NCBI GenBank assembly: GCA_029863735.1
Contig: JAOTUT010000013.1
Location: 1 to 13,994 of the forward strand
Source of the DNA: Ignavibacteria bacterium
GTDB lineage: Bacteria; Bacteroidota; Ignavibacteria; Ignavibacteriales; Ignavibacteriaceae
Direction: 5' to 3'
DNA length: 13,994 nt
Below, piece after piece: positions 6,896 through 13,600 of this stretch (its first letter is position 1; each line of letters begins with the position of its first letter). The notes beneath the pieces are model-generated. The model was not told the origin of the DNA. It worked only from the letters and a program-made list of their open reading frames with translations, and ran no database searches. Both the position numbers and the translations under genes were made by a program.

Positions 6896-8317
6896 TTATT
6901 TAAGGAGAACCATCTTCTTTATATCGGTAAACCGGTTCGCCTCTAATTTATAGAAATAAACACCGCTTGTTAAACCGGTACCATCAAACTGAACATTATA
7001 TTGCCCGCTTTGTTTAAACTCGTTAACAAGTGTTTTTACTTCCTGCCCGATAATGTTAAAAACTTTAATTGTTACAAAAGATGGCTCCGAAACCTTGTAG
7101 TTTATTCTGGTTTCCGGATTAAACGGATTTGGATAATTCTGGAACAGATAAAAACCGCCAGGAACTTTACCTTCATCATCAACCGATAAAACAACCTGCG
7201 GAAGATCCCTGCAGTTCGGTCCACCAAAAACGCCCATATCATTTCTCAATGTACCCTGCGAAGGCCATAAAGCATTACCGGGATTTAACGGATTCTCAAT
7301 GTCGTTGAAAACAACGCTGTCCTTTCCTGCATCAATACAGGGAGAAGTTATGTTTAAGTAATAATTTGTTGCACTGAAATCAGGATCGAGATCAATATTT
7401 CCTTCACCGGCATAACCGCCTTCAACATCATTGTATATTATTTCAGCTGTAGCTCCCTGAACTCTTATCTGAGGATTTGCAGGAGCTGTATTTCCCCAAA
7501 TTATATTATTCCGCACAAAAACTGAATTAGTAGCCCAGAGAAAAATTCCTCCGCCAGCCAAAACAGATGAGTTGTTAACAATAGTATTGTTTTCAACAAC
7601 TTTTATTTTACCATCGAACCGGTTTGCCACAATCCATATTCCGCTTCCGGCAAAATCTTCTCCACCAAAATTTTCCGCAATAACATTATTACGAATAACT
7701 CCACCCGAGTAATTAAAAACAATTCCGGCTCCGTATCTTCCCTTGTTCTGGACAATAATATTATTTTCGATGAGAGGGTTTCCATCTCCGCATCTTATGG
7801 CACCACCTCCGGCGCTCGCCAAACCTGTTTTGTTATAAGCTTCATTTTCTTTAATGATATTGAAGCGGATCCTGGGTGCCCAGTACTGAATTAAAATTCC
7901 TCCGCCTTCCCTGTAATTTCCTGCACCATGTTCATCTGTCCAGATTGTCCCGGTTCCTCCTGTAAGTGTAAATCCGATTAATGCAGCAGAAGAATCATCT
8001 GAAAAACTTTGATCTGGTTTATACATTAACACACAGCTTGCTGTATCGGGGTTAGCCGGATTGCTTCCATCGATTATAGTTGATGAAATATCATCAAAAC
8101 TTTTTGTGAATATAAAGTAGCTCGTCAAAACTATTCCTTTTCCCTTAAAGTCAATGTTCTCTTGATATGTTCCCTGTGCGACGAGTATAGTGTCTCCGTC
8201 CTGTGCTGCATCAATTGCAGATTGTATCTCGGAATAATCCTCGGGTACTTTTATTATGTTTGCCTGTGCTGCGATTGATAGAAATAAAACCGTCAACAGT
8301 AGAAAATTTGTTTTCAT
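6896..8317 (-). CDS. Secreted right-handed beta-helix protein with type IX sorting domain
   Basis: A 473-residue exported protein from the ATG at 8317, chosen because TAAAGGAGC lies just before it and it opens with a clean signal peptide (MKTNFLLLTVLFLSIAAQA). An in-frame TTG at 8365 would spoil the signal. After IIKVPEDYSEIQSAIDAAQ come repeated short strands such as NPLIENNIIVQN, GGVIRNNVIAEN and SVFVRNNIIWGN, the ladder of a pectate-lyase/NosD-like parallel beta-helix (about 25-300). A PCIDAG segment and a linker precede the C-terminal type IX secretion sorting domain (about 392-473: NYPNPFNPETRINYKV, then GLTSGVYFYKLEA and KKMVLLK). It is probably exported through the outer membrane by the T9SS and cell-attached or released. 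The substrate is unknown; carbohydrate or surface binding is typical for the fold. Catalytic residues cannot be assigned. Confidence 0.9.
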   Translation of the reverse strand: MKTNFLLLTVLFLSIAAQANIIKVPEDYSEIQSAIDAAQDGDTILVAQGTYQENIDFKGKGIVLTSYFIFTKSFDDISSTIIDGSNPANPDTASCVLMYKPDQSFSDDSSAALIGFTLTGGTGTIWTDEHGAGNYREGGGILIQYWAPRIRFNIIKENEAYNKTGLASAGGGAIRCGDGNPLIENNIIVQNKGRYGAGIVFNYSGGVIRNNVIAENFGGEDFAGSGIWIVANRFDGKIKVVENNTIVNNSSVLAGGGIFLWATNSVFVRNNIIWGNTAPANPQIRVQGATAEIIYNDVEGGYAGEGNIDLDPDFSATNYYLNITSPCIDAGKDSVVFNDIENPLNPGNALWPSQGTLRNDMGVFGGPNCRDLPQVVLSVDDEGKVPGGFYLFQNYPNPFNPETRINYKVSEPSFVTIKVFNIIGQEVKTLVNEFKQSGQYNVQFDGTGLTSGVYFYKLEANRFTDIKKMVLLK

Positions 8318-8450
8318 TTTAGCTCCTTTATTTTCTTTATAATCAAAACTGAAAAAACTAAACAATAATACACAATATCAATAAAAAGAGTCAACACTCA
8401 CAAATTGCGAATTAATATTTGATAATCTGAGTTGGGCAATATTTGGCTAT

Positions 8451-8596
8451 TCAGATTAATTTGTTCAAAAATTCCCTTATCAAAGCAAAAAGAGCGGAAA
8501 GTTCTTCCAACTGCAGATTGTGGTCGCTTTCTTCAAACATAACAAACTCAGCCTGCGGGCCGTACATTTTATACTCTTCTATCATCCCGGAACAGA
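8451..8596 (-). pseudogene. Alpha/beta-hydrolase C-terminal fragment, copy B
   Basis: The minus strand is open for about 48 codons to a TGA at 8451-8453. It reads RFCSGMIEEYKMYGPQAEFV, then MFEESDHNLQLEELSALFAL and an IREFLNKLI end. The spacing of VMFEESDHN followed by LEE and a terminal helix matches the end of alpha/beta hydrolases, with His as the catalytic histidine. The first 200 or more residues of such an enzyme are absent, and no start is visible. A more decayed relative lies at about 1625-1700. Confidence 0.5.
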
Positions 8597-8612
8597 AACG
8601 CGGTCTTAGCGT

Positions 8613-8646
8613 CCGCCGTAACCAACAAGCTCTCCGTTTTTACCAA
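8613..8646 (-). pseudogene. ogt C-terminal fragment, copy B (very short)
   Basis: The minus strand encodes GKNGELVGYGG, the loop just after the ogt active site, then breaks into unrelated sequence. On its other side it runs directly into the palindromic repeat. Base identity with the other three copies is high across CCAACAAGCTC and CGTTTTTACCAA. Confidence 0.6.
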
Positions 8647-8768
8647 AGAGATTGCTTCTCCCGCTGATGCGGAATCGCAATGACAGTGAAGGGCTTACAC
8701 TTCGACCCCGAAAAAAGTGCAGATCCTGAAACAAGCCTGCCTGACGGCAAGGCAGGTTCAGGATGACA
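8645..8768. repeat. Composite palindromic repeat, copy B
   Basis: About 124 bp in three parts. The first half (8645-8685) is the ATTGC/GCAAT hairpin, with one arm slightly decayed (GCGGAA). A spacer (8686-8723) contains GTGAAGGGCTTACACTTCG. The second half is a nested hairpin from about 8725 in which CCTGAA pairs with TTCAGG and CCTGCC with GGCAGG, ending GGATGACA. The same three-part unit occurs at 12338-12470. Hairpins of this general look, ending in CAATGACA or GGATGACA, recur between genes in many bacterial genomes (recollection). Confidence 0.85.
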
Positions 8769-8771
8769 ACT

Positions 8772-8997
8772 TTACTTACTCATTTCAAGATTTAGTAAGA
8801 ACTGTTTTCTCCACATACCGCCACGGTAGCCAACAAGCTCCCCGTTTTTACCAATTACCCTGTGGCATGGAATTATAATTGCAATACGGTTATCGCCGTT
8901 TGCTCTTGCAACCGCTCTTACGGCTTTCGGGTTTTTCAAAGCAACAGCCTGCTGCTGGTAGGAACGGGTCGTGCCGTAAGGAATTTTCTGCAGCCTT
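8772..8997 (-). pseudogene. ogt: Truncated methylated-DNA-protein-cysteine methyltransferase (ogt), copy C, longest
   Basis: The minus strand encodes about 75 residues: LQKIPYGTTRSYQQQAVALK, NPKAVRAVARANGDNRIAII, the active-site PCHRVIGKNGELVGYRGG, and MWRKQFLLNLEMSK with a TAA at 8772-8774. The catalytic Cys of PCHR and the helix-turn-helix DNA-binding part are intact. However, the N-terminal domain and the first part of the C-terminal domain (usually about 80-90 residues) are missing. In frame upstream there is only low-complexity NNNKKELGKKR and then a stop, with no start codon. Relatives repair O6-alkylguanine by transferring the alkyl group to the cysteine. This remnant is probably inactive. 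It abuts the 3' end of the GH130-like gene. Confidence 0.85.
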
Positions 8998-9032
8998 TTT
9001 TTTCCTAATTCCTTTTTATTATTATTTAACTT

Positions 9033-10487
9033 TCAACAACGTTCCATGCAGTTGAGTAACCCCTTCAGGTTAAACTTTGCAACACCTGACCGGGTGTCGG
9101 ATATGGCATAAGGCATTATCAAATAATCCTGGTGGATTATAGAACCGCAGGAATAAACCACATTGGGTACGTAACCGTCTCGTTCGTTTTCCAAAGGAAA
9201 TAGAATAGGTGCTGGAGTGGCCTTTATTATTTTATCTGGATTATCTAAATCCAACAGGATAGCGCCAGTGCAATAGGTTCTTACAGGACCGACTCCATGA
9301 GTAAGGACTAACCAGCCTTCTTCTGTTTTGAGTGGTGAGCCATTGTTGCCGATTTGGAAAAACTCCCAATAAAAGGTTGGTTTCCGTAAAAGAATTGGCT
9401 TTTCCCAGTAATTAATTCGGTTTGAGTACATCAGGTATAAATTTTCATTGTCGTTACGTGACAGCATCACATATTTCCCCTTAATTTTTTCTGGAAACAG
9501 GGCCATTCCTTTATTTTGTGACCCACTTCCCATCATAGTCATAATTTTAAAGCGGTAAAAGTTTTTCGTTTCTATCAATTGCGGCAAGATATTTCGCCCA
9601 TCATAAGCCGTGTAAGTTGCGTAGTATCTTGGGGAGCCATTCAGCTCCTTAAATTGTACAAATCGTGCATCCTCTAAAGCCTTATTCTTCCCTTTCGACC
9701 TTGGAAAAAGTACTCTGCCAGAAAGATCCAGCTCTTCATTAAATTCTATTTCGAAATTAGATTTTGCATACCAGATTAGAGTTTCAATAGCTTCAGAATT
9801 AAAACTTTTATCATTTTTATTCTTTTTGGTAAACCTCCTTGTGCTTTCTTTCAACTCGGCATAAGAGAATTTATCTAAAAGATTATTAAGGATACCCTTA
9901 ACAGATTCGTAGCTATCGATCTCCTGTAGTTTTAAAACAAAATCTTTTTTCTCGTAAAAGAAGTCATCATTAATATTTCCCAGCTCTAATTTGGAGTCGC
10001 CTTGTTCAATAACTAGACTTCCATTTTTTTTAATGATCCCTTCCCGAAAGACAATAGAAGACATATGACCTTCGCCTATCGCTCTAAAACTCAAAATTAC
10101 CCTTTTTTCATCTTTTTCAATGTCTTCTTGATTAGGATGAGGCACAATTGAAGGATTGAGTAACGCTGCTGTCTCAATAGAATATTCCTTTGTAAAATAA
10201 GAGCCTATCAGTAGTCTTCTTTCCAAAGAGAGATCTATTTCTATATTTAATTTGTCATAATTGGCTTTGAAAATCCTTTTTATATTTTCGTGTCGGTGAG
10301 AAAAATTAGCTATTGTCAACTTAAGAATTTTATCTACTTCTTTATCTGAAAGCTTCAATATTCTTTGAATTATATTTTTCTGCCTTTCTTTATTGGGCTG
10401 AAAAAAACGAGTAATTACTTTAGTGTGGTCAGGATTGAAACTTAAGCTTTCTCTATAGACATTTATGGGAGATGAAGGGATTTTCAT
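9033..10487 (-). CDS. GH130-family-like glycoside phosphorylase/hydrolase (divergent, long form)
   Basis: A 484-residue cytosolic protein (no signal peptide) of the GH130 group, whose members phosphorolyse or hydrolyse beta-mannosides and related sugars. Family hallmarks: SFRAIGEGHMSSIVFR (133-148), LEDARFVQF (271-279) corresponding to the EDPR segment with the catalytic Asp, GNNGSPLKTEEGWLVLTHGV (380-399) and GYVPNVVYSCG (438-448). An N-terminal extension of about 125 helical residues and a charged, Lys-rich stretch at about 150-250 make it longer than short GH130 enzymes (about 330), as in the longer subfamilies. Pro is replaced by Ala in EDAR. The ATG at 10487 has no Shine-Dalgarno site; an exact TAnnTTTG box (TATTTTTG) lies at 10538-10545 on the same strand. 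It stands alone, without glycosyltransferases, so its sugar substrate is open. Confidence 0.8.
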   Translation of the reverse strand: MKIPSSPINVYRESLSFNPDHTKVITRFFQPNKERQKNIIQRILKLSDKEVDKILKLTIANFSHRHENIKRIFKANYDKLNIEIDLSLERRLLIGSYFTKEYSIETAALLNPSIVPHPNQEDIEKDEKRVILSFRAIGEGHMSSIVFREGIIKKNGSLVIEQGDSKLELGNINDDFFYEKKDFVLKLQEIDSYESVKGILNNLLDKFSYAELKESTRRFTKKNKNDKSFNSEAIETLIWYAKSNFEIEFNEELDLSGRVLFPRSKGKNKALEDARFVQFKELNGSPRYYATYTAYDGRNILPQLIETKNFYRFKIMTMMGSGSQNKGMALFPEKIKGKYVMLSRNDNENLYLMYSNRINYWEKPILLRKPTFYWEFFQIGNNGSPLKTEEGWLVLTHGVGPVRTYCTGAILLDLDNPDKIIKATPAPILFPLENERDGYVPNVVYSCGSIIHQDYLIMPYAISDTRSGVAKFNLKGLLNCMERC

Positions 10488-10768
10488 AAATGGAATGCCG
10501 CTAATTTTTATAAAAATATTTGTTGTTGAATGTGCCGCAAAAATAATTATTTTTTTCTATTGTTTTCAGGAAATCGGCTCCGGAACAACAATTTGCTGTA
10601 TTGTAATTCGGGAATTTGTTAAGTTAAAATTATGGTATTCTCTGCACAGATTTTAGTTACATAATAATATATAGTAGTAATAAATACTTTTAACTGTAAA
10701 ACCAATGGAAGGAGATACAAAATTTATCAGTTTGCTATTCTTCCAGACTATACGCTGTGGATTCTTCG

Positions 10769-10796
10769 GCCCGTCTTCGCTTCAGCTTCGACGGGC
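10769..10796. repeat. GC-rich palindrome
   Basis: GCCCGTC (10769-10775) pairs with GACGGGC (10790-10796) around a 14-nt loop, followed by AGGC. No T run follows on either strand, so it is not a typical terminator. It resembles the other small intergenic palindromes of the window in style but not in sequence. Confidence 0.6.
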
Positions 10797-10833
10797 AGGC
10801 AAGTTATCCATCAATACACTCATCTTTTTCGCA

Positions 10834-10860
10834 GTAGTAAAACAGGATTCGAAAAGAGAT
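10834..10860. repeat. Short dispersed repeat, copy 1
   Basis: GTAGTAAAAC, then GGATTCGAAAAGAGAT after one base; matched at 12318-12345 with one substitution and one inserted base. In the second copy the sequence runs straight into the palindromic repeat at AAAGAGAT; here it does not. Confidence 0.6.
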
Positions 10861-11097
10861 CTTAAAATCGTCATAAAATAGTTCCCACCAACCATAAAGC
10901 TTAGGTTATAGTTTACCTTTCAGTATTTGTTTTCAGCAATATCGCTTTGCATAAGCATTTACAAAACTATCATCTCATCATAGCCTTCATATCACCAATC
11001 TCTATCGATACAGTGCTGCTTAAATTTTAACATTATTTAACCTTTACTAATACTATTTATATGTATATTAATTCATCTACAAAAAACAAAATCTATT

Positions 11098-12273
11098 ATG
11101 AAACACTTACAATTAAACGTGTTGCTTTTTTGCTTAATTATAGTCTTCATCAATTTCGGGAGTTTATCTCAAACTAAACAGACAGATAAGAATGAGGGTG
11201 CAATTATTATCCCGCTGGATTTAAGCTCGCAAAGACCTGTAGTAGAATTAAGCATAGACGGTGAAGGTCCATACCGTTTTATTTTTGATACGGGATCATC
11301 GGGAAATGTGATTGATAAGGAATTAGCATCAAAATTAAATCTTGAAATAACAGGGGAAAACCGTGTTAGCACCCCGGGCTCTGAAAATGTAACAATAGCA
11401 AAAACTGTGAAAGCGCCGCTGGTCTCCTTCGAGGGTTCGGATATATTAAAAGATGCAGATATGACCGTAATGGAATTAAGAGTCATGCTTCCCGTGGATG
11501 GTGTTTTGAGTGCTAATTTCTTTTCTGATTATTTAATAACACTGGATTATCCAAACTCAAAACTGATGTTAAATATTGGACAATTAAATGAATCGGATAA
11601 AGATGTTATATCATTTGTTCAAAACGAACAAGTAATTAATATTTATATTTTAATTGATGGAAAGAAAATAGAAGCACACCTTGATTCCGGAAATCCCGGA
11701 ATGTTTGATATACCATTTTCACTTAAAGATGAATTTAAATTTAAAGCAGAACCTAAAGAAGCAGGAACTATTAGCACTCCGGTCGCTTCCTTTAAAACAT
11801 GGGGAGCAACCCTCGATGGAGAAATTAAGATAGGCGGTGTTACTTACAGAAACCCGGGTATTCATCTTGTTGAAGGTTTCCTGTATGCAAATGTCGGATA
11901 TCGAATTCTAAAAGACTTGAAGACTACCATTGATAAGAAAAACAACTTGATAAAGTTTGAAAAATCTTCTTCAACAAATATTAATGAAACGAATGAAGAT
12001 TACCACGCTGAGGAAAATGAATTTACCGGTCTATATGGAGGTGGTGTACGACGGGTTTTAATTGAAAATGGTGAGATGTACTTGCAAAGAGGCAATGCCC
12101 CCAAACTTAAACTCGTAAAAATTAAAGAGGATATTTACGAAATGGTTTTTAGTATGCCTGTAAATAATGAGCTGCCAAACGTAAGATTTGAAAGGGATGA
12201 AAGTGATAATGTAACAGGATTAACTTTTATGTATCTAGACGGCAGAGAGGAGTTCGTTGAAAAAGATAACTAA
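11098..12273 (+). CDS. Exported two-lobed aspartic protease-like protein
   Basis: A 391-residue exported protein. A hydrophobic N-terminus (MKHLQLNVLLFCLIIVFINF) is followed by a retropepsin/pepsin-like region with two aspartate motifs: FIFDTGSSGNVID (62-74, Asp64) and AHLDSGNPGMFDIP (193-206, Asp196). Each sits in the expected hydrophobic strand and is followed by a lobe ending in a hydrophobic-Gly element (LPVDGVLSANFF; VGYRILKDL). Two DTG/DSG motifs in one chain suggest an active site formed within a single molecule rather than by a dimer. Residues about 305-391 (FTGLYGGGVRRVLIENGEMY, then TFMYLDGREEFVEK) look like the small beta domain (DUF3471-like) often attached to serine beta-lactamase-like proteins. 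It probably acts in the periplasm or at the surface. There is no clear ribosome site before the ATG. No operon partner. Confidence 0.85.
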   Translation: MKHLQLNVLLFCLIIVFINFGSLSQTKQTDKNEGAIIIPLDLSSQRPVVELSIDGEGPYRFIFDTGSSGNVIDKELASKLNLEITGENRVSTPGSENVTIAKTVKAPLVSFEGSDILKDADMTVMELRVMLPVDGVLSANFFSDYLITLDYPNSKLMLNIGQLNESDKDVISFVQNEQVINIYILIDGKKIEAHLDSGNPGMFDIPFSLKDEFKFKAEPKEAGTISTPVASFKTWGATLDGEIKIGGVTYRNPGIHLVEGFLYANVGYRILKDLKTTIDKKNNLIKFEKSSSTNINETNEDYHAEENEFTGLYGGGVRRVLIENGEMYLQRGNAPKLKLVKIKEDIYEMVFSMPVNNELPNVRFERDESDNVTGLTFMYLDGREEFVEKDN

Positions 12274-12317
12274 CGATCAGATAAAACATTCAATTTCAAA
12301 TTGTAAATACTCTCCCG

Positions 12318-12345
12318 GTAGTTAAAACCGGATTCGAAAAGAGAT
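12318..12345. repeat. Short dispersed repeat, copy 2
   Basis: GTAGTTAAAAC, then GGATTCGAAAAGAGAT; partner of 10834-10860. Its last eight bases are also the first eight bases of the palindromic repeat, so the junction is exact. Confidence 0.6.
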
Positions 12346-12470
12346 TGCTTCTCCCGCTGATGCGGGATCGCAATGACAGTGAAGGGCTTACACTTCGACC
12401 CCGAAAAAAATGCAGATCCTGAAAAAATCGCAGATCCCGAAATAAATTCGAGACGTGGTTCAGGATGACA
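12338..12470. repeat. Composite palindromic repeat, copy C
   Basis: First half 12338-12378, the intact ATTGC-TCCCGC / GCGGGA-GCAAT hairpin. The spacer is GTGAAGGGCTTACACTTCG and following bases, nearly identical to copy B. The second half runs from CCTGAA (about 12418) to TTCAGGATGACA (12470); its inner part differs from copy B, with CCCGAAATAAATTCGAGA instead of the CCTGCC/GGCAGG stem. Outer arms are conserved while the inner arm changes. Confidence 0.85.
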
Positions 12471-12585
12471 GTACGGCATCGGCCGTGACGGCTTACGAAA
12501 TAAGTTGAAGTGGTTAAGTTTGTATAAAATATGATGACAGTTTTTATGTATTTTTAACTGAAGAAATTTCTCAACTAATTAGTAG

Positions 12586-13230
12586 ATGGGATTGCAAATG
12601 GCTGAGAACATTGTAAATGAAAGTGACGAGTATATTTGTTCCGATTGCGGGAAAGAGGTCAAAACTAAAGATAATATGTGTCCACATTGTGGTGCTCCTT
12701 TTGACAAACCAATTAAAATTACCAAAGACTTTGAACTCAATAAGCTAAATGACTTTTCAAAAGAAGTTTATAACAAGATTATATCACGACATCCTGAGTG
12801 GAAAAGTTATGTAACGCATGATGAAGAGCTGTTAAAATTTGTGGCAATTTATATTCCTTCTCCAGTATCGAATAATTTATTTATTGACATACTTACCATG
12901 GAGGGAGAAGAAGATGAAATAACAATCTATTTTGGCCCGCCGCATATTCATGTCCCTATGTACAAACCTTTCAAGAGACATACTGTTGACAACCAAATTG
13001 AAGATGCTGAAGAAATAATTCAGAAAATTTTTAATGAAGAGATTATACTCGCCCGAACGAGATCATGGTTTTTCGTAAATCCCAACTTTTCTTGGCTTTC
13101 ACCTGACAAATACAATAGTTTCATAAAAAAAAATAAGATATATAATGCAATTTCCTGGAACGGAAATTTTGTTTATCCCGAAAATAAGATGAACCTTGAT
13201 TGGATCCCTGAAAGATTTCCTGATGAATAG
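12586..13230 (+). CDS. Zinc-ribbon protein of unknown function
   Basis: A 214-residue cytosolic protein that I do not recognise as a whole. Residues 18-35 form a zinc ribbon (CSDCGKEVKTKDNMCPHC; Cys18, 21, 32, 35). The remaining 180 residues are a mixed alpha/beta domain with FIDILTMEGEEDEITIYFGP (98-117), PHIHVPMYKPF and an acidic helix IEDAEEIIQKIFNEE (136-150), ending in Trp- and Asn-rich strands. There is no signal peptide or membrane helix. The layout resembles small single-domain proteins such as immunity or antitoxin-like proteins, but no toxin gene is adjacent, so this is only an impression. A second ATG at 12598 is an equally possible start; neither has a Shine-Dalgarno site. It sits between repeat-rich spacers, typical of accessory genes. 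Confidence 0.75.
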   Translation: MGLQMAENIVNESDEYICSDCGKEVKTKDNMCPHCGAPFDKPIKITKDFELNKLNDFSKEVYNKIISRHPEWKSYVTHDEELLKFVAIYIPSPVSNNLFIDILTMEGEEDEITIYFGPPHIHVPMYKPFKRHTVDNQIEDAEEIIQKIFNEEIILARTRSWFFVNPNFSWLSPDKYNSFIKKNKIYNAISWNGNFVYPENKMNLDWIPERFPDE

Positions 13231-13600
13231 TTCTTTTATCAGAAAACACTGGCTTTACTAGCTGCCCCCAAACAAAATTCATAACGTAAAAAAATTATTA
13301 ATAATCCCAAAATTTTTATTTCCTAAATTCAGAAATTTAGTTGGTAGACTTAAATAATGAGTGCCAATGTATAACTTCAGTTAGTCTTCTCTTCAAGATT
13401 CAATAAAAATTGCTTTCTGCACATTCCGCCGCCGTAAGCAACAAGCTCCCCGTTTTTACCAATTACCCTGTGGCAGGGGATAATAATGTAGGCTCAAAAA
13501 ATCTGTGTAAAAAATGTTTAACTAAAGTTATAATTTTGTGACAACTCAATGACCTACCGTTCTTATGTTTCAGCATCACATTAATTAACAGGAGTTTCTA
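13231..13600. other. Intergenic region with ogt fragment and putative promoter
   Basis: It contains no intact gene. A small CTAAATT/AATTTAG palindrome lies at 13323-13340, the fourth ogt fragment at 13377-13493, and an exact TAnnTTTG box (TAATTTTG, 13531-13538) about 63 bp before the next ATG. The -33 element is not obvious. Confidence 0.5.
13377..13493 (-). pseudogene. ogt C-terminal fragment, copy D
   Basis: The minus strand encodes AYIIIPCHRVIGKNGELVAY, GGGMCRKQFLLNLEEKTN and a TGA at 13377-13379. The active-site PCHR is intact, but the fragment starts just five residues before it. Its 3' end (EEKTN) resembles copy A (EMKTD) more than copy C (EMSK). No repeat element adjoins it. Confidence 0.75.

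Larger units (their letters stand above)
10488..11097. other. Divergent intergenic region, no convincing gene
   Basis: About 610 bp between the GH130-like gene and the aspartic-protease gene. It holds a possible -7 box for the former (10538-10545), a GC-rich hairpin (10769-10796) and a 27-bp sequence repeated near 12318. A reading frame of about 58 codons at 10705 after GGAGAT runs through the hairpin and looks non-coding. The last 250 bp are AT-rich and featureless to me; they presumably contain the promoter of the 11098 gene. Confidence 0.5.
12274..12585. other. Intergenic region dominated by a composite repeat
   Basis: The first 45 bp after the protease stop include a weak CCGGT/ACCGG hairpin (12315-12331). 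The short dispersed repeat (12318-12345) and composite palindromic repeat (12338-12470) follow. The remaining 115 bp before the next ATG are AT-rich, with no promoter or ribosome site that I can name. Confidence 0.6.

Noticed and set aside
8318..8365. Upstream TTG start for the beta-helix protein
   Set aside because: It would put 16 polar/aromatic residues before the signal peptide; the ATG at 8317 has a strong ribosome site.
8443..8667. 74-codon plus-strand open frame
   Set aside because: It is antisense to the hydrolase and ogt fragments and includes part of the palindrome; the protein signal is on the minus strand.
10705..10880. Short plus-strand open frame after GGAGAT
   Set aside because: It runs through a palindrome and a dispersed repeat, has no recognisable protein pattern, and the codon use looks random.
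12315..12331. CCGGT/ACCGG hairpin as a terminator of the protease gene
   Set aside because: The stem is only 5 bp and no T run follows.
1552..12378. CRISPR array
   Set aside because: The repeats are kilobases apart, palindromic, and have no regular spacers or cas genes.
12270..12479. 69-codon minus-strand open frame
   Set aside because: It is a translation of the composite palindromic repeat (Ser/Gly/Phe repeats), not a gene.
13323..13340. CTAAATT/AATTTAG palindrome as a terminator
   Set aside because: The stem is short and AT-rich without a T run, and lies about 90 bp after the nearest stop codon.
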